Positions 1-8,556 of a DNA stretch of 64,000 nucleotides are shown here, piece by piece. Position numbers and translations under genes: made by a program. Numbering within the stretch: the stretch's first letter is position 1; every line of letters begins with the position of its first letter. This DNA comes from Microbacterium testaceum StLB037 (GTDB taxonomy: Bacteria > Actinomycetota > Actinomycetes > Actinomycetales > Microbacteriaceae), in NCBI RefSeq assembly GCF_008763945.1, contig NZ_VTQH01000002.1, forward strand, positions 1-64,000. Reading direction: 5' to 3'. Below the pieces are notes generated by a model. That model made no database searches. It was not told the origin of the DNA and worked only from the letters and a program-made list of their open reading frames with translations.

Positions 1-51
1 AGCGCCGGTGCGCTCCCACCCCGAAACCACGGGTGAGAGCACACCGGCGCT
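1..51. terminator. Hairpin terminator of a gene left of the window
   Basis: Arms at 1-15 and 37-51 pair over 15 bases with a single mismatch (the outer 10 pairs are perfect), around a loop of about 21 bases. It lies directly before the promoter of the MFS gene, so it most likely ends the transcript of the gene outside the window. Confidence 0.6.
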
Positions 52-88
52 TCGTCATACCCGTCAGTGTGTGGGTAGGGTCGGTGAG

Positions 89-1303
89 GTGAGCGACTTC
101 GCGGGACATCTACCCGGGAGTCGGGAGTATCGACGACTGCTCGTCGGACTCTTCTTCGGCGGAGTGGCGACGTTCGCGCAGCTTTACGCCACTCAGGCCG
201 TGCTCCCGGCGATCGCCGCGGACGTCGCCGCGGGTCCCGCCGGGGCGGCCCTGACCGTCTCGGCATCCACTCTCGGGCTGGCGGTAGCCGTCATCCCGTG
301 GTCGATCGTCGCGGATCGCATCGGACGAGTGCCGGCCATGGCGATCGGTCTGGTGGCCGCCACCGTCCTGGGTGCGACGACACCGTTCGCCGAGGATCTC
401 GGCATCCTGCTCACTCTCCGTCTTCTGGAGGGAGCGGCCCTGGGGGCCGTGCCGGCGGTCGCGCTCGCCTATCTCAGCGAAGAGATCTCACCGCGGTTCG
501 TCGCCGCGGCGGCCGGTTCGTACATCGCGGGGACCACCGTGGGCGGTCTGTCCGGACGGGTGGCCTCCGGCTGGGTCGCGGAGCTGGCCGGGTGGCGGTG
601 GGGGGTGGCATCCGTCGTTCTTCTGTGTGTCGTCGCGGCGGTGGTGTTCCTCACTCTGGTTCCGGCTGCCCGCGGGTTCGTGCCGCGACGATTGCGGTCC
701 GTGCGGGGGCCGACGGTGCGGCGTCGTCTCGGGATCAACCTGCGGTCGCCGGTGCAGGTGGCGCTGTACGCGCAGGCGTTCCTGCTGATGGGGGCGTTCG
801 TCGCCGTCTACAACTACCTCGGGTTCCACGTGGCCGATCCGCCTTTCTCGCTGCCTTCGGCGGTGGTCACGGTGCTGTTCCTCGCCTACCTCGCGGGGAC
901 CGTCTCGTCTCCTCGAGCGGGAGCGCTGGCCGTGCGGTACGGGCGACTGCCGGTGCTGCTGGCGAGCACCGCTGTCATGGGCGTCGGCGCGGCCGCGATG
1001 CTCGTGCCGTCGGTTGTGGCCGTGATCGCCGGTCTCATCGCCTTCACCGCGGGATTCTTCGGGGCGCACGCGGTGGCGTCGGGGTGGACACCCGTGGCGG
1101 CCGACCCCGAGGCGCGCGCCCAGGCATCGTCGCTGTACTACCTGGGGTACTACGGCGGGTCGAGTCTGTTCGGGTGGCTCCTGGGTCTGGTGTTCGCGTC
1201 GGTGGGATGGAACGCCTTCGTCGCGGCGGTCGTCGCGATGTGCGCCCTCGCGTTCGTCGTGGCCGCGGTGGCGCTGCGCACGGCACCGTCCACGCCCCGG
1301 TGA
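89..1303 (+). CDS. MFS transporter (drug/metabolite exporter type)
   Basis: Twelve-helix inner-membrane transporter of the major facilitator superfamily, probably a proton-driven exporter; the substrate cannot be read from the sequence. The 404-residue protein has alternating hydrophobic segments throughout and the usual basic loop after helix 2 (VADRIGRVP, about residue 75-83), the MFS signature region. I chose GTG at 89 rather than the longer frame opening at 8, because a -10 box TAGGGT (76-81) ends 7 bases before it and the hydrophobic N-terminus begins soon after; translation would then be leaderless. It stands alone between a terminator and the GH13 gene. Confidence 0.8.
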   Translation: MSDFAGHLPGSREYRRLLVGLFFGGVATFAQLYATQAVLPAIAADVAAGPAGAALTVSASTLGLAVAVIPWSIVADRIGRVPAMAIGLVAATVLGATTPFAEDLGILLTLRLLEGAALGAVPAVALAYLSEEISPRFVAAAAGSYIAGTTVGGLSGRVASGWVAELAGWRWGVASVVLLCVVAAVVFLTLVPAARGFVPRRLRSVRGPTVRRRLGINLRSPVQVALYAQAFLLMGAFVAVYNYLGFHVADPPFSLPSAVVTVLFLAYLAGTVSSPRAGALAVRYGRLPVLLASTAVMGVGAAAMLVPSVVAVIAGLIAFTAGFFGAHAVASGWTPVAADPEARAQASSLYYLGYYGGSSLFGWLLGLVFASVGWNAFVAAVVAMCALAFVVAAVALRTAPSTPR

Positions 1304-1355
1304 GGGGCGACGTATTCGTCGACACGCGGAGGGGCGAGGTCAATGCCCACATCCG

Positions 1356-1378
1356 ATGTCGGGGGGAGCGACTAGCGT
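1356..1378 (+). promoter_or_regulatory. RecA-NDp/PafBC-like promoter of the GH13 gene
   Basis: ATGTCGGGG (1356-1364), 8 bases, TAGCGT (1373-1378). This equals the layout of the mycobacterial LexA-independent damage promoter (TTGTCRGTG, 8 bases, TANNNT). Unlike the four sister sites in this window, the start codon is 26 bases further down and has a ribosome-binding site. Confidence 0.6.
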
Positions 1379-1404
1379 CGTTGGTGACGTGAGGGAGGTC
1401 GGGA

Positions 1405-3702
1405 GTGGACGACGCCGATGAGCGCACCGTGATGGACGACGCGATGGTCGACGTGACCCCGGGCGAAGAGGGTCCGGTCGACGCGGAGGCGATCGAGAAC
1501 GCGACGGAGATCAGCTACGACGAGCAGCGCTATCCCGCGCGGCCACGGCGCCTGCGGCCTCGCGATCAGTTCCGCGGGGGGACGCTGCGCCGGTTCCTCA
1601 CCGATCCACGCAACGCCAACGGCGGCAACCCGTCGTACGTCGAGTGGCTCGTTCGGCAGTCGATGCTGAAAGACGCCGACGTGCTGAGCCGGCAGCTGTC
1701 GGGGCAGCCGTCCATGTGGCGCAACCCCTACGCGCGTCCCGACGCGCGGCGGGCGATCGAGTCCACCGACGTCTGGTTCACGGCGTACCCGATCTCGCTG
1801 ATCACGCGTCCGGGGGAGTCGTTCCTCGACGCTCTCGGAGACGAGGCGCTGTGGGAGGCCTTCGAGTGGGTGGGGATCAACGGCATCCACACCGGGCCCG
1901 TCAAGCGCGCGGGCGGCATTACCGGCTGGCAGGAGACCCCGAGCGTCGACGGCCACTTCGACCGGATCAGCACGCAGATCGACCCCGAATTCGGTGACGA
2001 GAACGCCTTCCGTCGGGTGGCCGACGTCGCCGAGTCGCACGGCGGCAGCGTGATCGACGACATCGTCCCCGGCCACACCGGCAAGGGCGCCGATTTCCGA
2101 CTCGCGGAGATGGCGTACAAGGACTATCCCGGGATCTACCACATGGTCGAGATCCCGCGCGAAGACTGGGATCTACTGCCCGAGGTGCCCGCGGGAGGCG
2201 ACTCGGTCAACCTCGACGCCGAGACGGAGCGCGAGCTCAGCGCGCGCGGCTACATCATCGGCGAGCTGCAGCGCGTCATCTTCTACACCCCCGGGGTGAA
2301 GGAGACGAACTGGAGCACCACGGCTCCCGTCGTCGGCACCGACGGGCTCGAGCGCCGCTGGGTGTATCTGCACTACTTCAAGGAGGGCCAGCCCTCGATC
2401 AACTGGCTCGACCCCACCTTCGCGGGAATGCGCCTCGTCATCGGAGACGCCCTGCACTCCCTCGGCGACCTCGGCACGAGCGCGCTGCGTCTCGACGCCA
2501 ACGGTTTCCTCGGGGTCGAGAAGAGCGCGGAGGGCCTGCCGGCGTGGTCGGAGGGGCACCCGCTCTCGCACGCGGCGAACCACATCATCGCGGGCATGGT
2601 GCGCAAGGTCGGAGGCTTCACCTTCCAGGAGCTGAACCTCACGATGGAGGACATCCGCGACACCAGCGCGGTGGGCGCCGACCTGTCGTACGACTTCGTG
2701 ACGCGTCCCGGTTATCATCACGCCCTGGCCACGGCGAACACCGAGTTCCTGCGTCTCGCGCTCACCACGGCGCTCGAGACCGGCGTCGAACCCGTGCAAC
2801 TCGTGCACGGGATGCAGAACCACGACGAGCTGACCTACGAGCTGGTCCACTGGACGACCACGCACCGCGACACGGTCTACCCGTTCCGTCACGAGGAGCA
2901 CACGGGCGGCGAGATCGCCGAGATGGTGCGGGCCGAACTGACGGAAAAGCTCACGGTCGACGCCGACTACAACCTCGTCTTCACGCAGAACGGGATTGCG
3001 TGCACGTCGGCATCCCTCATCGCCGCCACGCAGGGCAAAGCCACCCTCGAAGAGATTTCCGACGAGGACATCCCGGCGATCCGCGACGCGCACCTGCTGC
3101 TGGCGAAGTATAACTCCTGGCAGCCGGGAGTGTTCGCGCTCTCGGGGTGGGACCTGACGGGGTCGCTCACGCTGCCCCCCGACGACGTGCGGCACCTGAT
3201 CGCGACGGGGGACACGCGGTGGATCGAGCGCGGAGCGCACGACCTGCTGGACGTGGCACCCGACGCGGCCTCGTCGATGTCGGGCGTGCCGCGCGCGCGT
3301 TCGCTGTACGGTTCGCTGGGCCGTCAGCAGGAGGACCCCGAGTCCTTCCTCTCGGGACTGCGCGAGATCCTGCGCATCCGCAGCGAGAACGGCATTGCCA
3401 TCGCCTCGCAGGTCGACATCCCGCAGGTCGGACACCCGAGCATGCTCGTGATGGTGCACCGCCTCGACGGGGGAGACCGTCGCGACGAGTCGGCGCCGCT
3501 GCAGATCACAGTGCTGAACTTCTCGGGTGAGACCATCGAGGGCACCGTGCGCTCGGAGTGGCTCGTGCCGCAGAGCACCGCGATCGACGCCGCGACCGGC
3601 GAAGCCGTGGGGCGCGTGGATGAACTGCAGAGCTTCTCCTTGGAGCTGCGCCCGTACGCGGGTCTGTTCCTCGTGCTGGAGGCGCCGGTTCTCGAGGACT
3701 GA
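1405..3702 (+). CDS. GH13 family glycosidase/transglycosidase, trehalose-synthase-like
   Basis: Cytosolic glycoside hydrolase family 13 enzyme of 765 residues. The family acts on alpha-glucosidic bonds (amylase, trehalose synthase, glucosyltransferase); the substrate is not clear here. The catalytic motifs are visible: nucleophile D364 in LRLDANGF, acid/base E409 in FTFQELNL, and H473-D474 in MQNHDEL. Region I is unusual, DDIVPGHTGKG instead of the common D..NH, and region III has QELN where trehalose synthases have EAN. No signal peptide is present; the acidic N-terminal 50 residues look disordered. GTG 1405 is preceded by GGGAGG. The promoter is of DNA-damage type, which is unexpected for a carbohydrate enzyme. 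Confidence 0.72.
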   Translation: MDDADERTVMDDAMVDVTPGEEGPVDAEAIENATEISYDEQRYPARPRRLRPRDQFRGGTLRRFLTDPRNANGGNPSYVEWLVRQSMLKDADVLSRQLSGQPSMWRNPYARPDARRAIESTDVWFTAYPISLITRPGESFLDALGDEALWEAFEWVGINGIHTGPVKRAGGITGWQETPSVDGHFDRISTQIDPEFGDENAFRRVADVAESHGGSVIDDIVPGHTGKGADFRLAEMAYKDYPGIYHMVEIPREDWDLLPEVPAGGDSVNLDAETERELSARGYIIGELQRVIFYTPGVKETNWSTTAPVVGTDGLERRWVYLHYFKEGQPSINWLDPTFAGMRLVIGDALHSLGDLGTSALRLDANGFLGVEKSAEGLPAWSEGHPLSHAANHIIAGMVRKVGGFTFQELNLTMEDIRDTSAVGADLSYDFVTRPGYHHALATANTEFLRLALTTALETGVEPVQLVHGMQNHDELTYELVHWTTTHRDTVYPFRHEEHTGGEIAEMVRAELTEKLTVDADYNLVFTQNGIACTSASLIAATQGKATLEEISDEDIPAIRDAHLLLAKYNSWQPGVFALSGWDLTGSLTLPPDDVRHLIATGDTRWIERGAHDLLDVAPDAASSMSGVPRARSLYGSLGRQQEDPESFLSGLREILRIRSENGIAIASQVDIPQVGHPSMLVMVHRLDGGDRRDESAPLQITVLNFSGETIEGTVRSEWLVPQSTAIDAATGEAVGRVDELQSFSLELRPYAGLFLVLEAPVLED

Positions 3703-3706
3703 GACG

Positions 3707-3729
3707 ATGTCGGGGGTCGGGCGTAGCGT
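3707..3729 (+). promoter_or_regulatory. RecA-NDp/PafBC-like promoter, leaderless
   Basis: ATGTCGGGG (3707-3715), 8 bases, TAGCGT (3724-3729), then 6 bases to the ATG at 3736. Transcription should start at the first base of the start codon, giving a leaderless mRNA for the GIY-YIG-like gene. Confidence 0.65.
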
Positions 3730-3735
3730 GAGCGC

Positions 3736-4377
3736 ATGCCCGCCCCCGATTCGTCCGAGCCGGATTGCGTTGCGCCCGCCGGCGCTGTGCCCGACGGCAC
3801 TGCGCCCGCCGGCGCTGTGCCCGACGGCGCCCTGCCCGGTTGCCTGGTAAGGGACTGTCCGGAGCGAGCGGACCCGCTCGCTCCGGTGGCACTGTGCGCG
3901 TGGCATCTGGCGGTCAGCGCCGAGTGGGTCTCGGCGGGCGACGGGGTGACCGATCTTCTTCCGACCCCCTGTCGTCTGTGCGGGTCGCGACTGGGGGTGC
4001 GGTGGCCGAGCGGGTGGCTGTGCGCGGTGTGCGAGTGGCGTCACGGGGAGCCCGTCGACGGCGAGCTTCCTCCGCCGCGGGTCGACGTGGTGTACTACCT
4101 CCGTTTCGGCGACCGCGTCAAGATCGGCACCACGGCGAGCCCGCGCCAGCGGCTTTCGGCCATCTGGCACGACGAACTCCTCGCCTTCGAGCGGGGCGAC
4201 CGCCTGGTCGAGCGCCGGCGCCACGGTCAGTTCGCCGATGAACGCTTCGGTCGGACGGAGTGGTTCCGCAGGAGTGCGGCGCTCGACGCGCACGTGGCGG
4301 AGCTCGCCGCGGGCGTCGACGATCCGTGGGCGCTGTACGCCCGGTGGACGAGTGCAGCGGTGGCGCGACGGGGATGA
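3736..4377 (+). CDS. Zinc-ribbon protein with C-terminal GIY-YIG-like (MUG113/T5orf172) domain
   Basis: 213 residues; no symbol recognised. Residues 11-34 hold a short Ala-Pro-rich duplication. Residues 36-57 (C36, C41, C54, H57) and 79-99 (C79, C82, C96, C99) could each bind one zinc ion. Residues 117-180 resemble the MUG113/T5orf172 branch of the GIY-YIG nuclease superfamily: YYLRFG (120-125), VKIG (128-131), R137/R139, an E159..H163 pair and TEWF (174-177). That branch keeps the Tyr, Arg and Glu used by GIY-YIG nucleases, so a DNA-cleaving or DNA-binding role is inferred, not shown. The gene has its own leaderless damage-type promoter, like uvrA and uvrB nearby. A nucleic-acid role in the damage response is the best guess. 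Confidence 0.7.
   Translation: MPAPDSSEPDCVAPAGAVPDGTAPAGAVPDGALPGCLVRDCPERADPLAPVALCAWHLAVSAEWVSAGDGVTDLLPTPCRLCGSRLGVRWPSGWLCAVCEWRHGEPVDGELPPPRVDVVYYLRFGDRVKIGTTASPRQRLSAIWHDELLAFERGDRLVERRRHGQFADERFGRTEWFRRSAALDAHVAELAAGVDDPWALYARWTSAAVARRG
3771..3830 (+). repeat. Two 30-bp tandem copies inside the GIY-YIG-like gene
   Basis: Units 3771-3800 and 3801-3830 differ at one base. They keep the reading frame and encode two copies of a ten-residue APAGAVPDG-type stretch, giving a likely length-variable, disordered N-terminus. Confidence 0.85.
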
Positions 4378-4540
4378 GCGCGGACGCGCGGGGACGTGTG
4401 CGGCGGGCGAGCCGTGCGCGCGGGTCACCGAGCGAGCACCGCTCGCTGCTCTGGCACGTCGCCGCCGTGTCGCACAACCCTCCGTCACCGCCCAGGCCCG
4501 AGGTCTAGCGTTCGGAGCACACGATCCGAGAGGCAAGGGC

Positions 4541-5197
4541 ATGGGCTTTTTCGACCGACTGTTCGGCTCCGGTGACGACGCGTCACGGCGATCGGCGCAG
4601 ACGCCGTCGCAGGCGCCCGCGAGCGGCTCTCGTGATGCTGACGGCCGTTACGCGCCCCCGCCGGCACCGGGTGCGGGGACTGCCCCCGCGGCATCCGGGT
4701 CCGAGGACGATCGCCAGGCGATCGAGCGATACCGGTACCTTCTGCGGACCGCTCCTCCTGAGACCGTCGAACAGGTGCACGCCGAGGCCTTCGGGCGCCT
4801 CACGCCGGCGCAGCGGCAGCAGGTCCTCGCCGAGTTGTCGTCGGGGCTGGCACCCTCGGAACGCCCCTCCAGCGACGACCCCGCCTCCCTGGCCCGGGCG
4901 GCCACGCGCGCCGAGTACTCCCAGCCCGGCTTCATGGAGCGCACCTTCGGTGGCCGGGGCTTCTCGAACGGACCGGGATTCGGTTCGATGCTCGGGGCGT
5001 CGATGCTCGGCACCATCGGCGGGTACGTGGTCGGCTCCGCTCTCGTGAGCGCGATGTTCGATCCGGGCTACGACGCCGGCTACGCCGATGGTGCGGCGTC
5101 GGACGGGCCCGCCGATGCAGGAGCCGCCGACCCCGGAGCGATGGATGCCGGGGGAGCGGACTTCGGCGGCGATTTCGGCGGCGACTTCGGCTTCTGA
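4541..5197 (+). CDS. Hypothetical protein, Gly/Asp-rich C-terminus, one hydrophobic segment
   Basis: 218 residues, function unknown. The N-terminus MGFFDRLFGS is amphipathic, followed by a Pro/Ala-rich linker (about 20-55), a helical region (about 58-110) with a QAIERYRYLLR start, a glycine-rich hydrophobic stretch with GTIGGYVVGSAL (about 150-168), and a tail of GDFGG repeats. Proteins of this shape occur widely in actinobacteria without known function. ATG 4541 is preceded by GAGAGG at good spacing and by a -10 box TAGCGT (4506-4511). It is not clearly part of an operon with either neighbour. Confidence 0.65.
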   Translation: MGFFDRLFGSGDDASRRSAQTPSQAPASGSRDADGRYAPPPAPGAGTAPAASGSEDDRQAIERYRYLLRTAPPETVEQVHAEAFGRLTPAQRQQVLAELSSGLAPSERPSSDDPASLARAATRAEYSQPGFMERTFGGRGFSNGPGFGSMLGASMLGTIGGYVVGSALVSAMFDPGYDAGYADGAASDGPADAGAADPGAMDAGGADFGGDFGGDFGF

Positions 5198-5287
5198 CGT
5201 CGTCGAGGGGATCACCGGCGCGGACTGACCGGCGTGCCGGAGGCCGTCGGCGATGTCGGGCCGTGACGGAACGCTATCGTCGAGGCC

Positions 5288-6907
5288 ATGGCGCCCCCGA
5301 TCCCGAGCGAGAGCTTCGGTCTGCGCCGCAGCATCGTGGCGAGTCAGACTCTGCTCGCCGCCGCCACCCTGCTCGGTGTCATCGTGGCGATCGTCGTCGG
5401 CCAGGTCGTGCACGCGACCCTGTTCGTGGCCGGAAGTGCGCTCGTCTTCGGCGGGGCGATCGCCGCGGTTCTGGTGCCCTGGCAGCGGACTCCCCGGTGG
5501 GTGGTCGGGACGCTGCCGATCATCGACGTCATGGCCATCGCGGTGATGCGCGAGAGCGCGCCGGCGGCGGGCCTCGGTCTGCTGTGGACCTTCCCGGCCA
5601 TCTGGATCGGCACCGTCTTCGGACTCCGCGGGGTGGTCGCCGTCTCGGTGACGGTGTCGGTCGTGCTGATCCACCAGGTCACCACGGACGACCTGCAGCG
5701 CTTCGCCGCCTCCACCCTGGTGCTGCCCTTCACGGTGGCGGCGCTGTCGTCGATGGCCGCGCTCACCGCGCGCCGCGGACGCGCTCAGCGCGCTCTTCTC
5801 GAGAAGCAGTCCGCCGAACTCCGCCGCGCCCTCGATCGCGCGCGTCGGCAGGAGGATCTCGTGACCGAGGTTCTGGATGCCGTCGACTTCGGCGTGACGC
5901 GCATCACGCCGACCGGGGACTTCGCCGTCACCAACACCGCCCACGGGCAGCTGCTGAACAGCACGGACGCCTTCGGGCGGGAGATCGCCGTCTTCGCCGC
6001 CGACGGGTCGACGGCGATCGCCCCCGAGGCGGCACCGCTCGCGCGAGCGCGCGCGGGCGAGGTGTTCGAGGGAGAGCTGGTCTGGTACGGACTGCCGGGT
6101 GAGGACCGGCGGGCGCTCAGCATCACCTCGCGCCGCCTCCCCGCCAGCGAGTCCGGAGACGGCGGGGGCGTGGTCGTCTCGCGCGACGTCACGGTCGAGG
6201 AGCAGGCGCGTCGCGCCCGGGAGGATCTCGTGGCCAGCGTCTCGCACGAACTGCGCACACCGCTGACCTCGATCATCGGCTACCTCGACCTGGCGCTCGA
6301 CGACGATGCGCTCGGCCGTGGCACCCGCGAGAGGCTCGAGGTCGCCGAGCGCAACGCCTCGCGATTGCTCGAACTCGTCGCCGACATCCTCGCGGTGTCG
6401 TCGACCGCGCGGGAGGGATTCGGCGTCGAGCTCGAGCTGCGCCCGACCGACGTCTCGGCCATCGTGCGCTCGGCGATCGAGTCGATCGCCCCGCGGGCGC
6501 AGGATCACGGCATCCGGATCGTGTCCGACGACCTCGTGGCGTCGCAGGCGATGGTCGATGGGCGCCGCGTTCGTCAGGTCGTCGACAACCTGCTGTCGAA
6601 CGCCGTCAAGTACAACCCGCGCGGGGGGTCGGTCACCGTCTCGGTGGGCGGCGATGCGCACGCGGTCACGATCGTGATCGCCGACGACGGTCCGGGCATC
6701 AGCGCGAGCGAACAGGCGCGTCTGTTCGAGAGGTTCTTCCGGGGGGACGCCGTCCGCAAATCCTCGACGCACGGCAGCGGGCTGGGCCTCGCGATCAGCC
6801 GAGACCTCATCCGCGCCCACGGCGGCGAGATCACCGTGCGCACGGCGGCCGGCGAGGGCGCGACCTTCACCGTGCGGCTGCCCCGCGATCCGAGGGAGAC
6901 CCCGTGA
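5288..6907 (+). CDS. Membrane-bound sensor histidine kinase
   Basis: 539 residues. About five transmembrane helices (residues 13-165) are followed by a charged, coiled-coil-like linker, a PAS-like sensory region (about 190-290), a HisKA domain with the phosphoacceptor H320 in SHELRTPLTSIIGY, and an ATPase domain with N box NLLSNAVKYN, DDGPGIS and GSGLGLAIS. It should autophosphorylate and pass phosphate to a response regulator; the single-domain receiver encoded convergently at 8070-8444 is a candidate partner. The -10 box TATCGT (5275-5280) lies 7 bases before the ATG, so the mRNA is probably leaderless. The stop overlaps the next gene by GTGA. Confidence 0.9.
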   Translation: MAPPIPSESFGLRRSIVASQTLLAAATLLGVIVAIVVGQVVHATLFVAGSALVFGGAIAAVLVPWQRTPRWVVGTLPIIDVMAIAVMRESAPAAGLGLLWTFPAIWIGTVFGLRGVVAVSVTVSVVLIHQVTTDDLQRFAASTLVLPFTVAALSSMAALTARRGRAQRALLEKQSAELRRALDRARRQEDLVTEVLDAVDFGVTRITPTGDFAVTNTAHGQLLNSTDAFGREIAVFAADGSTAIAPEAAPLARARAGEVFEGELVWYGLPGEDRRALSITSRRLPASESGDGGGVVVSRDVTVEEQARRAREDLVASVSHELRTPLTSIIGYLDLALDDDALGRGTRERLEVAERNASRLLELVADILAVSSTAREGFGVELELRPTDVSAIVRSAIESIAPRAQDHGIRIVSDDLVASQAMVDGRRVRQVVDNLLSNAVKYNPRGGSVTVSVGGDAHAVTIVIADDGPGISASEQARLFERFFRGDAVRKSSTHGSGLGLAISRDLIRAHGGEITVRTAAGEGATFTVRLPRDPRETP

Positions 6908-8061
6908 ACCTCGACGTTCTAACCCTGCAGGCCGCCGCGACGCTCGTCATCGTCGCCTCGACCGTGATGTACCTGCTCGACACCCTCATGCTGAAGGACG
7001 CGCTTCCGGGCCGGTTGTGGGCGAGCGCGTACCTGTCGGGAACGTTCGCGGCGACCTGCTATCTGGCCTGGCTGCTGCTGCCCGACGTGTACGTCGCGGT
7101 GGCCCTCGGCAACGGGGCCTTCGTCGCCGCGACGGGCTTCATCTGGTTGGGCTGCGTGGCCTTCAACGGCAGGTCGGTGCGCGGGCCCGCTCTCGTGATG
7201 GCGGCGACCGTTGTCGTCGTGATCGTGGCCGCGTTGGCGGCGGGCCCCGAGGGCGGGTCGTGGGCGGGAGCCGTGCCGTTCTTCCTCGGCAACGCGGTGT
7301 TCGCGGCGACCGGGGCCGTCGAGACGCGCCGCGGTGCCATCGCCCGACGGTGGAGCTCGTCGGGGCTGACCGTGGTGCTCGCGGTGGAGACGGTGTGGTT
7401 CGTCGCGCGGTCCGTGGTGTTCCTCTGGCTGGGGCCGGACAGCGAGCTGTTCCGCAACGCGTTCGACACGCGCGTGTCGGCATTCCTCACGATCTCGCTG
7501 CTCATCGCCGCGGTCGTGGTCACCTCGGCGCTCCGCGCGAACGAATCGGCCCTGAGGGGGACGTCCGAGAACCGGAGGCTCTCGGTGGACGCCCACGGGG
7601 TGCTCTTCCGCGAGTCGTTCGAGGCCACTCTCGCCATCGTCTGCGAGCGCGCCGAGCACGCCGGCGAGGGCGTCTGCGTGATCGGCATCCGGATCGACGA
7701 CCTCAAGCGCGTCGCGGTCGCCTTCGGGCCCGACGACGCGGAGCGACTCGCTTCCGAGGTGCGGGCTTCCGTGCGTCGGCACGCGCCGACGATGGCCCTG
7801 GTGGGGGAGACGGATGCCGGCGGCCTCGCGGTCGCGTTCACCACGACGCCCACGACGGACGTGCGCCGGGCGGCGCGGATCCTGCACGAGCGGGTGGTCG
7901 CGGATCTGGCCCGACTGGGCGCGGCCGTCGTCCCCGCGGTGGGGGTCGGGATGGCGCTGAGCGCCGATCACGGATATCACTCGGAGGCGCTCACGAGCCG
8001 GGCCGATGAGGCGGCGGCGCACGCGGCCGCGACGGGGGAGCAGGCGTTCGGCCTCGCCTGA
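6904..8061 (+). CDS. Membrane protein with degenerate GGDEF-like domain
   Basis: 385 residues: about seven hydrophobic helices (1-205), then a cytoplasmic domain (about 225-385) with the spacing and secondary-structure pattern of diguanylate cyclases (GVCVIGIRIDDLKRVAVAFG near the start). At the place of the GG[D/E]EF active site it reads GETDAGGLAVAF, so cyclase activity is unlikely; it may bind a nucleotide or act as a sensor. It starts at a GTG that overlaps the histidine kinase stop by 4 bases, so the two are co-translated and probably work together. Confidence 0.72.
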   Translation: MNLDVLTLQAAATLVIVASTVMYLLDTLMLKDALPGRLWASAYLSGTFAATCYLAWLLLPDVYVAVALGNGAFVAATGFIWLGCVAFNGRSVRGPALVMAATVVVVIVAALAAGPEGGSWAGAVPFFLGNAVFAATGAVETRRGAIARRWSSSGLTVVLAVETVWFVARSVVFLWLGPDSELFRNAFDTRVSAFLTISLLIAAVVVTSALRANESALRGTSENRRLSVDAHGVLFRESFEATLAIVCERAEHAGEGVCVIGIRIDDLKRVAVAFGPDDAERLASEVRASVRRHAPTMALVGETDAGGLAVAFTTTPTTDVRRAARILHERVVADLARLGAAVVPAVGVGMALSADHGYHSEALTSRADEAAAHAAATGEQAFGLA

Positions 8062-8069
8062 CGACGGTC

Positions 8070-8444
8070 TCAGCCGGAGGCGGCGCGCGCCAGGTCGGTG
8101 ACCCGCTGGCGCAGCTCGCGCGGGCGGAACGGCTTGGTGAGGTAGTCGTCGGCGCCGGCCTCGCGGCCCGCGCGCTGTTCGCTCTCGTCGGCGCGGGCGC
8201 TGACCATGATGATGCGGGTGTCGCTGAACGCGCGGATGCGCCGCGCAGTCTCGAAGCCGTCGATCCCCGGCATGCTGACGTCGAGCGTGGTCACCACGGG
8301 ATCGTGCCGACGGACGAGTTCGATCCCGTCCAGACCCGTCGCGGCCGCGTGGACGGTGTACCCGGCCCCCTCGAGCACGGTCGTCACGAGCAGGCGGATG
8401 TCGAGGTCGTCCTCGATCACGACGGTGGTGTGGGCAGCGGTCAT
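8070..8444 (-). CDS. Single-domain (CheY-like) response regulator
   Basis: 124 residues forming one receiver domain: acidic pocket E11-D12-D13, phosphoacceptor D55 in TLDVSMPG, conserved S/T in MVSARAD and K in LTKPF. There is no output domain, so it acts by protein contact or as a phosphate relay. The gene is convergent with the kinase/GGDEF-like pair, ending 8 bases from it with no terminator between, so the 3' ends may overlap as antisense. The ATG at 8444 was chosen over the longer frame because the receiver fold starts right after it. Confidence 0.88.
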   Translation of the reverse strand: MTAAHTTVVIEDDLDIRLLVTTVLEGAGYTVHAAATGLDGIELVRRHDPVVTTLDVSMPGIDGFETARRIRAFSDTRIIMVSARADESEQRAGREAGADDYLTKPFRPRELRQRVTDLARAASG

Positions 8445-8556
8445 GGCGGAGCTTTCGTCGGCCGGATCGGGGGTGCGGCCTGGGGGAATGCTAGACGACC
8501 GCGCGACGAAACGCCTCCTCGCGAGCGCGGCGGACGAGGTGTGGCATCCTCGTCGG

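Noticed and set aside
5252..5280. ATGTCGGGC upstream of the histidine kinase as a sixth damage promoter
   Set aside because: The spacer to TATCGT is 13 bases instead of 8, and the bases at 8 are AACGCT, not TANNNT.
6904..8061. Active diguanylate cyclase
   Set aside because: The GG[D/E]EF motif is replaced by a non-catalytic sequence.
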